From Simiduia agarivorans SA1 = DSM 21679 (GTDB lineage: Bacteria; Pseudomonadota; Gammaproteobacteria; Pseudomonadales; Cellvibrionaceae): a stretch of 64,000 bases of DNA. A program made the position numbers and the translations under genes. Positions 8,967 through 19,198 of the stretch are shown piece by piece (position 1 is the first letter of the stretch; each line of letters begins with the position of its first letter). Below the pieces are notes generated by a model. That model ran no database searches and was not told where the DNA came from. It saw only the letters and a program-made list of their open reading frames with translations. The DNA lies in NCBI RefSeq assembly GCF_000305785.2, contig NC_018868.3, positions 3,704,270 through 3,768,269 of the forward strand, read 5' to 3'.

Positions 8967-11300
8967 CTAGGTTGATTGCCGCTTGATGGGAAAAGCACAG
9001 GGCCAGCCCGGGTATTGCTGTGCGCCTTTGCCTGATGCAGTAGGGTAGCAGTGCAATACAAACTCGTTGCTCTGATGATCGACAGTGACCAGGCCATAGC
9101 CTTCGCTGGTGAGTGAGCGGTCTGCGAGAAACATGCCCCAGCCTTTTTTCTGCGCCACGAACTCATCAAAGGATATTTTCGGGTTGGCGACCGCGAGTAC
9201 CCGCATTTTATTACCGCAGCTGTCGATGAAGTCGCCGGTATCAGGGTTGCCTCCGCGCTGGTTGGGGAGCCGGTTATTGCCTTCAAACCAACGTTGCCAG
9301 AAGGCCGCTGCGGCGGGACCAGTAAAAAATACCGGGCCATCGTCAAACGTTTCAACGCCTTGGATGGCTACCAGACCCAGGTGTTGATCGCCGGCGAGCG
9401 CGAGCGCATTGGCATCTTTTAAAAGCTGCACCGCCCGGGTGCGGCCATCGGGCGGATAACCGTTGGCATCGTAGTCCACCAGCGCTTCACCTTCGGCGCC
9501 GGTTTGCGGTGTACCCCACATAGAGGCGGTAATGCATATGCGCGGCAGGTCTGGGTGTGTGTTGGCCCAGTGCCGGAGAAAATCTTCCTGACGCTGGCCC
9601 AGGAGTTCGCCACGCCCTTGCTGCGGCACCACATAGTCGGGTGGCGATTTGAACTTGCGGTCCTCAACAAACGCAAAATTCACATTGCCGTACACAAAGT
9701 TGCCGTAGCAGGGGGGGATGTCATGGGCGATGGGTGTGGGATCGTAACTGTCCGGGTTGTGGCCATGCTGTATCCGATACACCATGCGCACCAGTGACTT
9801 GTCCCATTTAAAACCACCCTGTTCTTCTGTGGGAGCTTCGCTGCTTTCGCCGGCATTGCCCCAGAGATTGCCTTGCAATACATCATGGTCGTCGGCCAGA
9901 ACGATACAAGGTTTGTGGCGCAGCAGATCGCGGAAGCTCCAGTACCAAAGATACCAGCGATACAGCGTATCTAGTTTTGCCGCGGGCGTTGCACGACCGT
10001 AACGGGTGGGAAAGGTTTCGTAATATTGATCACCCACAAACAAAAACAAATCGGGCTGGTGACTGGCCAGTGAGCGAGTGAGTGTTGCGTGAGGAAAAAG
10101 AATATTGCCCGGCGTGTAGCGGCCGGCCAAGGTTTCTTGTGGAATAAAGGGTTGGTAGTATTCGTCGTCAAGGCTTTTGCTGGTGGGAATAATGCAGCTC
10201 AGCAGTGCGATATTCAGCTTGCGCTGGTCGCCGGGATCAGCGGCGATGGTGCCAGTGAAAAGTGCTTCACCGTCCATGGACTTGACCCGGTACTGCCAGT
10301 TTTTTTCACTTTGCCAGTCAGAGATTCTGAACAGTGCAACAAAACCGTCTTCAATCCGGGCTACCGGACCCTGAGTCCAACTGCCTGTGGCGTTGGCGCG
10401 GAACGCCAGGCGCACCTGATTCATGCGTGTAAGATCAACAGGCATCAGCTGCACGCTCAGTTTCAATACCGTTTGATTGAGCGAATACAAACACCCCATC
10501 ACCGGGCCCAGTTCTCGTTCGGGCTTTGCCGGCAGTTTGGCGCCGCCTGCGGCCATCTGCTCAAACCACCAACGGCCGCCGGTTTTGCGTGCGGGCGCTG
10601 ACGATACCAGTGACACGCCGCCCACAAGTCGGGTAGCGGGATAATCGGGTAACAATGCAAAGTCCAACAACTGGCCCGATTCTGTGCGGGCTTCCAATCG
10701 CAAATCGAAGTGCTGGTTCGCGCGCGGCTCGGCGTAGAAATCCAGTTTAATCCGGGCTGGCAGTGTTGGCTGAGATTGGCGGCCGTTACTCAATCGTTCG
10801 TATTCAAGCGGTTGCTCCGGATCGCTGAAATCGCGGAAGCTGAGTTGCCCCTGATGATTAATTACCGCCAACAGGCCACCGCCTTTGCCGGCAAATCGTT
10901 GCGCCAACGCGGCGCCGCGGTAATCGAGCGCGCCCTGACCTACGCCGAGCAAAAAACCAGCGAATCCCGGCCCCTTTTCCAATTGCCCCAAGGTCATGCT
11001 GAGTCTGGCGGGTTGGTTTGCATCGGTGAGCGTGCGGGTCAGCCAGGAGACTGTGCGGACTTCAAGATCAGGGCCGCGTGCCAGGCACTCGAGCCGGCCC
11101 TGGTGTTGGCGCCAATCCTGAAGCCGGTTGCCCCAGAAGTGCGGTCCAAGCCAGTGGCAGGTGTCGGAGTGATGGGGCAGGCTCAGCACATCGGTATCTA
11201 CCGTGGGGGTGCTTTCCATGGCCTGCAGCAGGCGGGGGCTGGCGGCAGCACCCAACCCCAGTACGGTCATTTTCAGCAGCTGTCGTTTCTGAATATCCAT
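8967..11300 (-). CDS. PhoD-like metallophosphatase, Tat-type signal
   Basis: A 777-residue protein of the PhoD/alkaline phosphatase D metallophosphatase family (phosphomono- or diesterase, exported). The N-terminus KRQLLKMTVLGLGAA resembles a twin-arginine signal in which the first Arg is Lys. An N-terminal beta-rich region (about 40-360) precedes the phosphatase domain, where metal-ligand motifs FVGDQYYE (about 420), LADDHDV (about 468) and LAGDQHLG (about 639) can be seen. It is longer than typical PhoD (about 550). The start lies 2 bases after the stop of the KDG kinase gene, so the two form an operon. A phosphatase has no step in the known agar pathways; role unknown, perhaps a phosphate ester or other ester of red-algal material. 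Confidence 0.75.
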   Translation of the reverse strand: MDIQKRQLLKMTVLGLGAAASPRLLQAMESTPTVDTDVLSLPHHSDTCHWLGPHFWGNRLQDWRQHQGRLECLARGPDLEVRTVSWLTRTLTDANQPARLSMTLGQLEKGPGFAGFLLGVGQGALDYRGAALAQRFAGKGGGLLAVINHQGQLSFRDFSDPEQPLEYERLSNGRQSQPTLPARIKLDFYAEPRANQHFDLRLEARTESGQLLDFALLPDYPATRLVGGVSLVSSAPARKTGGRWWFEQMAAGGAKLPAKPERELGPVMGCLYSLNQTVLKLSVQLMPVDLTRMNQVRLAFRANATGSWTQGPVARIEDGFVALFRISDWQSEKNWQYRVKSMDGEALFTGTIAADPGDQRKLNIALLSCIIPTSKSLDDEYYQPFIPQETLAGRYTPGNILFPHATLTRSLASHQPDLFLFVGDQYYETFPTRYGRATPAAKLDTLYRWYLWYWSFRDLLRHKPCIVLADDHDVLQGNLWGNAGESSEAPTEEQGGFKWDKSLVRMVYRIQHGHNPDSYDPTPIAHDIPPCYGNFVYGNVNFAFVEDRKFKSPPDYVVPQQGRGELLGQRQEDFLRHWANTHPDLPRICITASMWGTPQTGAEGEALVDYDANGYPPDGRTRAVQLLKDANALALAGDQHLGLVAIQGVETFDDGPVFFTGPAAAAFWQRWFEGNNRLPNQRGGNPDTGDFIDSCGNKMRVLAVANPKISFDEFVAQKKGWGMFLADRSLTSEGYGLVTVDHQSNEFVLHCYPTASGKGAQQYPGWPCAFPIKRQST

Positions 11301-11302
11301 GG

Positions 11303-12214
11303 TCAGTCCGCCGGGTACAAGTTGGCGGGCAATATGGCGCCCTTGTGCCCAATAACCCGGCCGGCAATAAAGGCGGCTCGGGCAATGGCATCTACCAGCG
11401 CGTCGCCCTTGCTCAGTTGTGCCAACAGGGTGCCGGCAAAGGAATCACCTGCGGCGGTGGTATCTATCACTTGCGCAACGGGGGTTACGGGGAAACGCTC
11501 CAGTGCCTGGGGTTGGCCGTACAGGATTTCACCCGGACCATTTTTAATAACCAACGTCTCTACATCAAACTGGCTGAGGAATTCAGCTACCGCTTCACCC
11601 GATTGCAGGTCGTACAGGGCCTCAAAGTCATCCACGCCCGGCAGGATCATGTGTGCTGAGGTGAAGGCCCGCTCATATTGACCCTTCGCTTCGTCCTTGT
11701 GGGCCCAGAGGCGGGCGCGGTAATTCGAGTCGAAAACGATGCGGGTGCCGGCACTGATCAGGCTTTCCACCAGTTGCCAGAATGCCAGCCGGCTGTCGGG
11801 TTCCAGAATGGCCAGGCTGATACCGGTAAAATAGAAAACCGCAGGCGGTGCTTGCAGGAGTGTGGCGGCGTCTAACAAGGACAGTGTCTGCCGTGCGGCA
11901 GACTCAGAGCGCCAATACATGAAGGTGCGCTCACCCTTTGCATCGTTGTTGATGGCGTAGAGGCCGAGATGGCGCTGGGGGTGGGGCAGCAACAGGCTGG
12001 TTTCAACGGTTTCCGATTCCAGAGAGCTGACCAGCGCCTGGCTCAGAGCATCCTGCCCTATGGCGCACAAAAGGCGGGCGCGGGCGCTTGGGTTGGCGCG
12101 TTTAAGGTACGCGGCCACACTGTAAACATCGCCTGCAAATCCCTGATTTATATTGCCTTTTTCGTCCCAGGCCAGCTCGATCAGGCACTCGCCCATGATT
12201 ACGAAATCATTCAT
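11303..12214 (-). CDS. kdgK: 2-keto-3-deoxygluconate kinase
   Basis: PfkB/ribokinase-family sugar kinase of 303 residues converting 2-keto-3-deoxygluconate plus ATP to KDPG in the cytoplasm. Seen: GECLIEL at the N-terminus, substrate-loop GFAGDVYSVA (about 26-35), and the ATP/catalytic signature DTTAAGDSFAGTLL near residue 250 with the catalytic Asp. In the anhydrogalactose pathway KDG arises from the KduD step, so this kinase links that operon (31128-35558) to the aldolase at 24201. It is first in a two-gene unit with the PhoD-like gene. An operator (12289-12300) lies about 75 bases upstream. Confidence 0.88.
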   Translation of the reverse strand: MNDFVIMGECLIELAWDEKGNINQGFAGDVYSVAAYLKRANPSARARLLCAIGQDALSQALVSSLESETVETSLLLPHPQRHLGLYAINNDAKGERTFMYWRSESAARQTLSLLDAATLLQAPPAVFYFTGISLAILEPDSRLAFWQLVESLISAGTRIVFDSNYRARLWAHKDEAKGQYERAFTSAHMILPGVDDFEALYDLQSGEAVAEFLSQFDVETLVIKNGPGEILYGQPQALERFPVTPVAQVIDTTAAGDSFAGTLLAQLSKGDALVDAIARAAFIAGRVIGHKGAILPANLYPAD

Positions 12215-12288
12215 CGGATTCCTCCCCTGAATGGGGTCGTGTTTGTCTATTATCGGGGGTGCTTTACCTGATGCGAATTTGTTTGTAA

Positions 12289-12300
12289 ATTGTCAACAAA
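12289..12300. promoter_or_regulatory. Agar-regulon operator, site 2
   Basis: ATTGTCAACAAA. It faces kdgK (start at 12214, minus strand) and is 136 bases from site 3, which faces the TonB receptor. Confidence 0.6.
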
Positions 12301-12435
12301 CATCGCCCGCTTGTGGCGGTCGCAGAATAAAGCGAGTAAAAACAGGCGCTTAGGCTATCGGATCTCTCCAGGGATAGTGCTGGTGGTAAAAGCGGCGCCT
12401 GCCATAACCGGGTTCAAAGTCTATCAAGTGTGTGA

Positions 12436-12447
12436 ATTGTTAACAAT
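12436..12447. promoter_or_regulatory. Agar-regulon operator, site 3
   Basis: Perfect palindrome ATTGTTAACAAT, extended to 14 bp (12435-12448). It ends 6 bases before the -35 of the receptor promoter. Confidence 0.7.
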
Positions 12448-12453
12448 TAACTA

Positions 12454-12482
12454 TTGACAGATTTTGACCGATACCGGAGTAT
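12454..12482 (+). promoter_or_regulatory. Predicted promoter of the first TonB receptor
   Basis: TTGACA (12454-12459), 17 bases, GAGTAT (12477-12482). The 6-base gap between operator and -35 (TAACTA) is also found, with one change or none, at the GH86 (19022) and aldolase (24914) promoters. The leader to the ATG is about 120 bases. Confidence 0.55.
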
Positions 12483-12607
12483 GGACTCACGGTTACTAGC
12501 GTCCCAATTAGTCTTTTGTGGCAGCTGGTAAGTGGCTTGGGCGTGCGGTCATCACACATCGACTTAGGCGCACCGATAATAAAAAGTAATAACTGGAGAG
12601 TAAGTAC

Positions 12608-15600
12608 ATGTCTCGATTAAACACCCGGTTCCGGTTGTCTGCCTTGTCTGCGGCAGTGATTGCTGCCACCAGCATGAGCGTTTATGCCCAGGATGATGCC
12701 AGCATTGAAGAAGCTGAGCAGCTGGAAGAAATTCAGGTTTATGGTATCCGCCGCAGCATTGAAAAATCTGTTGATGACAAGCGTTTTGCCACCAACATCA
12801 AAGACACCATCAACGCCGAAGATATAGGTAAGTCTACCGACCAGAATATTGCCGAAGCCCTGTCCCGGGTGACGGGCGTTTCCGCGCAAACACGTGATGG
12901 CGAAGGGACCACCATTACCGTACGCGGTGCCAATGCGCAGCAGAACAATATCAGCCTGAACGGCGTTCCATTGGGCGCCACCGACTTCAGCCAGGCGGTA
13001 GACCTTTCGGCTTACTCATCCGATATCCTGTCAAAAATTGAAGTGGTCAAAACGCCCTCTGCCGATCATGAGGAAGGAGCGTTGGGTGCAAACGTAAATC
13101 TGGTTACTGTTCGGCCATTGGACTCAGATGAGGCGCTGAACATTACCATTCAGGGGCGTCAGAATGATCTGTCTGATAATCGTGATTATAAGCTCTCTTT
13201 TTCTGGCTCTCAGAAGTTTCTGGACGATACGCTGGGTGTTGCATTAACCGTCTTTGACGAAACCAATAGCGTTCGAAAAGATGAGTACAGCCGCTCAGAC
13301 TTCCGTGCTTATCACGTGGATGTGGCACGAGATCAGAATGGCAATGTGGTGAACGATGTCTGGGGTGTGGCACCCAATTTTACCGAATATTCACTGAATC
13401 AGAATGAATATCGCCGCCAGGGTGTAAATCTGGGGGTGCAGTGGATGGCAACGGATACTACTGAAGTGATGTTGAACGCAAGCCACAATGTTCAGGATAT
13501 CAGCAATACGCTGGATCAGATCAAGGTGGGTATTGGTCAGGTGGGCAACATGGTGGGCGGTATCGTGGAGGGCGTAAATGAATCTGCGCCGTCAGACCCC
13601 AGTTGGACCGACCCCCAAGAAGATTGGTATGTCATAGATTCCAATACCAATACCTTTACCAAGAATCTTAGCCGTAACGCCTCCGGCCAGTTCAATGCGT
13701 CATTGAATGAATTTGAAAACATCAATGACATTGTCTCTTTGGAAATTAAGCAGGACATAGGCGATTCCATTGTGGTTTCAGGCGGTATTAACTATTCGAA
13801 GGCAGAGCAGAAACCCGGTGAATCCTATTGGACCAATCTGCAGAACTACGGTCGAATTTCCGCCAAGCAGGTAGCATTGACCTCTCCAGACGATATTGAA
13901 CCCGTGGGCTACGATTGTTCTTCCGGCCGCTGTGTAATTGTCAGTGGCACCGGCTTGGTAGACTTTGGAACTATTGTTCCTCCCGATGCTGAGCACATTA
14001 CCGACAATCGTTCAACCACATTATTTAATCCACAGGACTATGATGCTTTTCATTTAGGCTATCAATCCAAGAATGACGTGCGTGTGGAGGATACTCAGAA
14101 GTCCGCATACGTCGACCTGGATTGGGATGTGGAAGTGGCAGGGTTGACTAAAATTGAGGCTGGATTTAAATACTCTCAGCGTGAAAAAGCAGTTGATAAC
14201 CAGCTCTACACGTTTAACAGTGTGGCTGATGGCGTTGTTGTATTGGACCCAAATGGAAACCCGGTTGCACTGCCTAATGGGTTGCTGGATATTGACGCCT
14301 CATTCGTCAATGAAGGGAAGTTTCCCGTTGATGATTTTATGAAAACGCTGGGCTACGCAGACGGTGCTCATAGCGCTTGGACTACCATCGACCCTCAGCA
14401 GGCATTTGCAGTAGCGCAGGGCGACGGTGAACTGGCAATTGTACGGGACGATACAGAAACACGTAACACCAAGCTCGATAATTTTGCAGTCTATATAAAG
14501 GGTAACTTTGCATTCCTTGATGACAAGCTGACTGGTGATGTGGGCGTTCGCTATGTCCGTACAACTGTTGAGTCAGCGGGTTACTCAGGTGCCAATTTTT
14601 ACGGTGACGTAAATAATACCGGCATCATCATGGATCCTTTTAAAATTCAGGCCTTACGTGACCAAAGTAATCCCGCCTGCCCTGCGTGGGGTTCGTACCT
14701 CTACACCGATTCCACCGATCCGGGCTACTCGCCCTGGAACCAAGGTGTGCGCTGGGAGCGTATTGACGGTAATGGCTTTGACACCAAGGGCACGGCAGAT
14801 TATTCCGACGACACCGCACTACCTGCGGTAGATGGCCCTTGTTACGACTGGACCACCGAACAGGACTTTGGCTGGGGAGATGGATCAGGTTTCTCCGGCT
14901 GGTGGAACTGGCGTCACTCCGATATATCTACCGATGCCCGCTACGTTTATTTTCAAACTGAAGATGGTAAGCGGGTATTGGATGAGAATGGCAACCTCTA
15001 CTGGGAAGATCGTTCCAGACGCTCATTCGCCGTTGAAGACAAACATGATTATGGCATGTTGTTGCCCAGCCTGAACCTGAACTACCTGCTGACGGATGAT
15101 TTAATCGGTCGCTTTGCGGTTAGTAAAACCATGGCGCGCCCACAAATTGATAGCCTGCGTCCGGGATTCAAGTTTGAAGAAGATGTGTGGACACGCAATA
15201 ACACGATTACCATGACCAATACCAAGTTGGATCCACTAACATCGAACAACCTGGATCTGTCACTGGAGTGGTACTTTTCGGAGGGATCGTTACTGGCGGG
15301 CGGCGTTTTCTATAAGGACATGACCAATTTTGAAGAGTCGCAAACGATCCTTACCTACTCTGACGATCTACGTGATCTGGGCCTTGATCCGAATGCACCA
15401 GCGTACAACCCTGCGGATCTGGTTAAACCTGTTGGATCAGACCTGGCCGGCTGTTTCCCCAAGCGCATGCATGATAGCTGGGGCATTGGCGACTGGTTCT
15501 TCTCCGGTGATCCTGAGCAGATGTGTGCGATGTTCCAGACCACCACTATTAAAAATGGTAAGGGCGCAAGTATTAAAGGACTTGAACTTCAGTATGTTCA

Positions 15601-16108
15601 GACCTTCGACATGTTGCCAGGATTCCTGTCCGGTTTGGGTACACAGTTGAACTACACCTATCAGTCGAGTGAGTATGATCAGGAAGTGTCCAGTATTGAT
15701 CCGAGCGTGGTAGTACCTGCATTGCCCGTGGCCTATACGCCAGAGCACAGCTATAACGCCACGGTATTCTGGGAGCGCAATGGACATCAGGTTCGCCTGG
15801 CCTATCAGGGGCAAACCGACCAGTTGGCGCAACGTTCCTGGGGTGCGGGTGCACTTTGGCAGGAAGCCCGGGCTACATTGGATTTGTCGGCAACCTATCA
15901 GTTGACCGATACCATCGCTCTGAGCTTTAACGCAGTGAACCTGACAGACGCACCGGTTCGTACCTACTTTACCAGCCGATTCCTCAATCTTGGTGGTGAA
16001 ATACTGGATGAAGGTAGCCCATTGTCTGACGGCGCTACCGACTCCCGTACGGTATCGGAGTACAAAACCGGCCGCAGCTATCGACTGGGTATCTCTGCAC
16101 GTTTCTGA
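12608..16108 (+). CDS. TonB-dependent outer-membrane receptor
   Basis: A 1166-residue receptor that would import agar oligosaccharides across the outer membrane using TonB energy. Signal peptide 1-27 (ending SVYAQDD), a TonB-box-like EEIQVYG at about 41-47, plug domain about 50-170 (SRVTGVSAQTRDGEGTTITVRG region, GALGANVNL), then a long beta barrel ending in the typical aromatic terminus RLGISARF. This size belongs to the sugar-type receptors common in marine polysaccharide degraders. Operator and promoter lie upstream and a strong terminator downstream, so it is monocistronic. Substrate is inferred from position between agarases. Confidence 0.9.
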   Translation: MSRLNTRFRLSALSAAVIAATSMSVYAQDDASIEEAEQLEEIQVYGIRRSIEKSVDDKRFATNIKDTINAEDIGKSTDQNIAEALSRVTGVSAQTRDGEGTTITVRGANAQQNNISLNGVPLGATDFSQAVDLSAYSSDILSKIEVVKTPSADHEEGALGANVNLVTVRPLDSDEALNITIQGRQNDLSDNRDYKLSFSGSQKFLDDTLGVALTVFDETNSVRKDEYSRSDFRAYHVDVARDQNGNVVNDVWGVAPNFTEYSLNQNEYRRQGVNLGVQWMATDTTEVMLNASHNVQDISNTLDQIKVGIGQVGNMVGGIVEGVNESAPSDPSWTDPQEDWYVIDSNTNTFTKNLSRNASGQFNASLNEFENINDIVSLEIKQDIGDSIVVSGGINYSKAEQKPGESYWTNLQNYGRISAKQVALTSPDDIEPVGYDCSSGRCVIVSGTGLVDFGTIVPPDAEHITDNRSTTLFNPQDYDAFHLGYQSKNDVRVEDTQKSAYVDLDWDVEVAGLTKIEAGFKYSQREKAVDNQLYTFNSVADGVVVLDPNGNPVALPNGLLDIDASFVNEGKFPVDDFMKTLGYADGAHSAWTTIDPQQAFAVAQGDGELAIVRDDTETRNTKLDNFAVYIKGNFAFLDDKLTGDVGVRYVRTTVESAGYSGANFYGDVNNTGIIMDPFKIQALRDQSNPACPAWGSYLYTDSTDPGYSPWNQGVRWERIDGNGFDTKGTADYSDDTALPAVDGPCYDWTTEQDFGWGDGSGFSGWWNWRHSDISTDARYVYFQTEDGKRVLDENGNLYWEDRSRRSFAVEDKHDYGMLLPSLNLNYLLTDDLIGRFAVSKTMARPQIDSLRPGFKFEEDVWTRNNTITMTNTKLDPLTSNNLDLSLEWYFSEGSLLAGGVFYKDMTNFEESQTILTYSDDLRDLGLDPNAPAYNPADLVKPVGSDLAGCFPKRMHDSWGIGDWFFSGDPEQMCAMFQTTTIKNGKGASIKGLELQYVQTFDMLPGFLSGLGTQLNYTYQSSEYDQEVSSIDPSVVVPALPVAYTPEHSYNATVFWERNGHQVRLAYQGQTDQLAQRSWGAGALWQEARATLDLSATYQLTDTIALSFNAVNLTDAPVRTYFTSRFLNLGGEILDEGSPLSDGATDSRTVSEYKTGRSYRLGISARF

Positions 16109-16137
16109 TTCGATTGTTGTTCGCTTTAACTCTTGCG

Positions 16138-16167
16138 CCGCGGCTGGTAACAGCCGCGGTTTTTTTT
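16138..16167 (+). terminator. Rho-independent terminator of the TonB receptor
   Basis: Perfect 9-bp GC-rich stem (CCGCGGCTG/CAGCCGCGG), GTAA loop, then eight T residues; 30 bases after the stop codon. Confidence 0.93.
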
Positions 16168-16712
16168 GCTTGTGGGACAATGAAGATGGGTTAAGAGCGA
16201 ATCCGATTGCAGGCTGGGCTACTGCGCAGGTCACATCATGAGTGAACGGGAGTTTTCAGCTTATGAATCGCCGGAAAACTATCATTCTATGAATGCAGCC
16301 TATTCACTGATAGCGTTGTTGTCCAGGAACCACTATTTATAGTCAGTCTGATTGGCTGAAGGCATGGCGGGCGTCGGTGTGCATTTACAAACGGACGTGG
16401 TGTACGGAGTAAAAAATACAGTCCTCCGAATGCTGGTGAAGATCTATAGTAATTGAGTGGTTGTTCCCGAGTGTTTGTCCCGGAAATATGCAGCAGCCTG
16501 CTAGAGTTGTTTTGTTGATTGCGAAACCTTTAAAGGTACCAAGTGATGCAAAGGATTTTCATGGGTCTTTCTGGTGAGCCAAAGCGCTTTGATTACAATC
16601 AGGAAAGGATAAAAACTAAGGCCAGTTCGTAATCCATCGGGGCTGAATTCAGAAGGTTGAATGTTTGTCTGGCTCGGAAATTTTTTGGCACTGGACTGAA
16701 CCGGAGGAAGTG
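16168..16712. other. Gene-free stretch of about 545 bases
   Basis: No frame here has convincing codon use or a ribosome site, and no RNA gene, repeat or operator was recognised. It separates the convergent TonB receptor and GH86 lipoprotein genes. It could be decayed sequence. Confidence 0.5.
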
Positions 16713-16733
16713 AAAAGGCCGGCATAGCCGGCC
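16713..16733 (-). terminator. Terminator of the GH86 lipoprotein gene
   Basis: Read on the minus strand: 7-bp perfect stem GGCCGGC/GCCGGCC with a 3-nt loop, followed by TTTT. It lies 22 bases beyond the stop codon at 16755. Confidence 0.8.
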
Positions 16734-16754
16734 GTGTAAGCGCAGGAACAGCAG

Positions 16755-18944
16755 CTACCTTTGACCGCGGTTCGGGCTGCTTGGCATGCTGAACACCTGC
16801 AAGGCGGTTGAGGCCAGCCAGCCGCCGTCATCGGGGAAAGACACTTCAACGGCATTGTTTTCGCGCAGTGCAGAATAGGGCACCGGAATTTCAATTACAC
16901 CGTAAAAGCTGTCGCGACCTTGGCCATTGTGATACTGGTCGTAGCCCCTGAAATCGGTGGGCACGGTCAGCGTTTCGCCATTCATGGTCACGATGGGCAA
17001 CAGCGATTTTCCGTGCGCCCGGCCTATGCCCAATCGCAGCACCGCTTCGCCCGCAGTACCCAGAGTAACGCCATCAATGGACTGGCTGATGGTGCTGTTG
17101 GAGCTGATCGCCTGTTTGTAGCTGCTGGCATAGTACTTGGCCTCTTCGCTCGCGCGGGTTTGGCTGAGTGCCTGCTCGAAACGTACGCTGACGATGATCG
17201 TGGCCTGGTCCTTGACCTCAAGCGCGGTGGGCAGCTGGGCGGTAGTGTTGGTGTCCAATACCGGATTGCCATCGGCGTCGTAGTAGAGGTGTTTGGTGTT
17301 GACCTGCGTTACGGTATTGCCGTTCGCACCTAATAGCGCAAGATCAATGGTGGTGTCTGCCATTTCCAGGCTGTTGATAATCAGGTGAAGGGTTTCACCA
17401 TCCACGTAGGCGTCTACCTGAAAATCCGGATCATCGGCCCAGGTATCCACGCGGGTGCCTTTCACGTCAGACCAGAGTTCGTAAAATTTCACCAGATCGG
17501 TATACACCCACTCTTCACCGGCGCCACCCACGGCTTCATTCTTCTGCCGCATCAGGCGGTCGTTGTAGGGCACAGACGTTCGTCCCCATTCGGCTTTTAC
17601 CGGAATGAACGGAATGGCTTTGGCGATCTGATCGGGACGTTCAATCAGGCTCATCATCAACCCGTTTAGCGCTTTGAGTTTCAGCCCGTCCCGGTAGGGC
17701 GTCCAGGGGTCGTTAAACAGCGCGTGTGTTGACGCACCGAATTCAGAGATGACAAAGGGCTTCACCTCGCCCAGGGTCATGTGCATATATTGCTCGATCA
17801 TGTCGAAGGTGGCTTCCACATTACTGCCGCGGCGCAATTGGTATTTGCCGTTGAACACCGGGAAGTCGTACAGGTGCATGGAAATGAAATCCATGTTGGT
17901 ACCTGCGATATCGATGAACAACTTGTCTCGGGTTTCCCAATGGTTGAAATCATTTCTCTCAAAATCGGGAAAGGCCACGGTATAGCCGCCAATTTTCACA
18001 TTGTCGTGCGAGGCAAGGCCCCATTGGTCGCGGAAGGCGCGGACTTCATTGGCCACGTTATTGTGAAATTCGAATACCTTTTCTGGTGTCGTTGGCGTGC
18101 CACTTGGGTAGTCAACCAACTCAAACAAAGGCTCGTTCATCACCTCCAGATAAAGCGGTTTTGCTGAACCCCAAGGATTGCCTGGACTTTCCACATCGTT
18201 TTCACCGCGGTTGAAATACCAATACAAAAAGTTGGCCATGTAGTGGCCCACGGCGGTGCCGAAGGGTTCGTCTGCCGTATCGGTCTGCGAAAAGCTCCAG
18301 CCTTGTTGGCCCACTTCAGTACCATCGGGCCAGAACGGATGTTGCTGTGCCCCCACCACCATGTCGGTGGCCCGGTCAGCATAGGCGCGTCCGAGTGTCC
18401 ACTTGGCTTCTGTACCCATGGTGTAGTTCCAACGGGCGCTACCGCCGTTGTTTTCAGCGGCCGCTTCGTCAATAAAGCCTGCCCGGTTCGGGTCCTGCGG
18501 CAGCTGGGTAGCGGAATAGGTAAGGTTGCCTGTATCCCTGCCGAAATACACATCCAGCCCCACCAGAAAACTTTCCATCAGATCCGGATCTTCATTGGTG
18601 CCCAGCGTCCAGTCGTTTTCCAGATTCGACGCGTGCAGCGTAATGAATTTGCGCCGGTCAAAACTGTCTACGCCTCCCACTGTGTGTCGCAGGTCCAAAT
18701 TAACGTCCACTTTAACGGACGCTGTCGGTGTTGGAGTCGGCGTCGGCGTGGGGGTTGGCGTCGGAGCCGGAGTCGGAGTCGGTGTTGGAGTCGGTGTTGG
18801 CGTTGGCGTTGGCGTTGGCGTTGGTGTTGGTGTTGGTGTTGGAGTCGGCGTTGGAGTCGGAGCACTGCCGCCACCACCGCCACACGCGGCCAGAAACGCA
18901 GACAGGGCAATGGCAGACAGGGTCAGACCGGGAATTCTATTCAT
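16755..18944 (-). CDS. GH86 agarase/porphyranase, lipoprotein
   Basis: A 729-residue outer-membrane-type lipoprotein: signal peptide with lipobox LAAC (Cys21), a glycine spacer, a (TP)n linker to about residue 75, then a GH86 domain with no carbohydrate-binding module. Likely acid/base E271 (VMNEPL) and nucleophile E401 (VISEFG) by family comparison. It resembles the catalytic part of the modular GH86 at the left edge ([14 protein letters not shown] versus [14 protein letters not shown]). GH86 contains both beta-agarases and beta-porphyranases and the sequence alone does not decide; the agar locus favours agarase. A promoter and operator lie upstream. Confidence 0.88.
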   Translation of the reverse strand: MNRIPGLTLSAIALSAFLAACGGGGGSAPTPTPTPTPTPTPTPTPTPTPTPTPTPTPTPAPTPTPTPTPTPTPTASVKVDVNLDLRHTVGGVDSFDRRKFITLHASNLENDWTLGTNEDPDLMESFLVGLDVYFGRDTGNLTYSATQLPQDPNRAGFIDEAAAENNGGSARWNYTMGTEAKWTLGRAYADRATDMVVGAQQHPFWPDGTEVGQQGWSFSQTDTADEPFGTAVGHYMANFLYWYFNRGENDVESPGNPWGSAKPLYLEVMNEPLFELVDYPSGTPTTPEKVFEFHNNVANEVRAFRDQWGLASHDNVKIGGYTVAFPDFERNDFNHWETRDKLFIDIAGTNMDFISMHLYDFPVFNGKYQLRRGSNVEATFDMIEQYMHMTLGEVKPFVISEFGASTHALFNDPWTPYRDGLKLKALNGLMMSLIERPDQIAKAIPFIPVKAEWGRTSVPYNDRLMRQKNEAVGGAGEEWVYTDLVKFYELWSDVKGTRVDTWADDPDFQVDAYVDGETLHLIINSLEMADTTIDLALLGANGNTVTQVNTKHLYYDADGNPVLDTNTTAQLPTALEVKDQATIIVSVRFEQALSQTRASEEAKYYASSYKQAISSNSTISQSIDGVTLGTAGEAVLRLGIGRAHGKSLLPIVTMNGETLTVPTDFRGYDQYHNGQGRDSFYGVIEIPVPYSALRENNAVEVSFPDDGGWLASTALQVFSMPSSPNRGQR
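18720..18866. repeat. (TP)n-encoding tandem repeat
   Basis: Degenerate hexanucleotide array (GGCGTC/GGTGTT types) encoding the Thr-Pro linker of the lipoprotein GH86. Such arrays change length by slippage; they also give spurious long open frames on the other strand. Confidence 0.85.
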
Positions 18945-18986
18945 GAAAACATCTCACAGTGCGGTTTTATTGTTCGAATATTGCCC

Positions 18987-19015
18987 AGTCTATAGGTGAT
19001 CCCATTTGTTGTGAA
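18987..19015 (-). promoter_or_regulatory. Predicted promoter of the GH86 lipoprotein gene
   Basis: On the minus strand TTCACA (19010-19015), 17 bases, TAGACT (18987-18992). The operator lies 6 bases upstream of the -35, the same geometry as at the first TonB receptor. Confidence 0.55.
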
Positions 19016-19021
19016 TAGTTA

Positions 19022-19033
19022 ATTGTTAACAAT
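19022..19033. promoter_or_regulatory. Agar-regulon operator, site 4
   Basis: Perfect ATTGTTAACAAT, facing the GH86 lipoprotein gene on the minus strand. Confidence 0.7.
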
Positions 19034-19122
19034 AGGTGCGTGTTATGTGACTAAGGAGTCAATTCTGGCGCATCAAAACAGGAAAGTGCCGGGGTTTTTT
19101 GCAGGTTGATTAAAAAACAGGC

Positions 19123-19151
19123 TTTACACTCTTCGGTTCTCATTGTAGATT
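19123..19151 (+). promoter_or_regulatory. Predicted promoter of the dehydrogenase-kinase-enolase operon
   Basis: TTTACA (19123-19128), 17 bases, TAGATT (19146-19151). The last three bases of the -10 are the first bases of operator site 5, so a bound repressor would cover the start region. Confidence 0.55.
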
Positions 19152-19160
19152 GTTGACAAA
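19149..19160. promoter_or_regulatory. Agar-regulon operator, site 5
   Basis: ATTGTTGACAAA, overlapping the -10 of the operon that starts at 19199. Confidence 0.65.
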
Positions 19161-19198
19161 AGGTGCTGCTCGCATAATAACCACAAGGAGGACTCGCC

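Noticed and set aside
15437..16234. 265-codon minus-strand frame at the end of the TonB receptor
   Set aside because: It crosses the receptor terminator and its translation matches no family; shadow frame.
16168..16712. Hidden small gene or RNA in the 545-base gap
   Set aside because: Short frames (for example 16501-16725, minus) lack ribosome sites and sensible composition; no tRNA-like or conserved hairpin was found.
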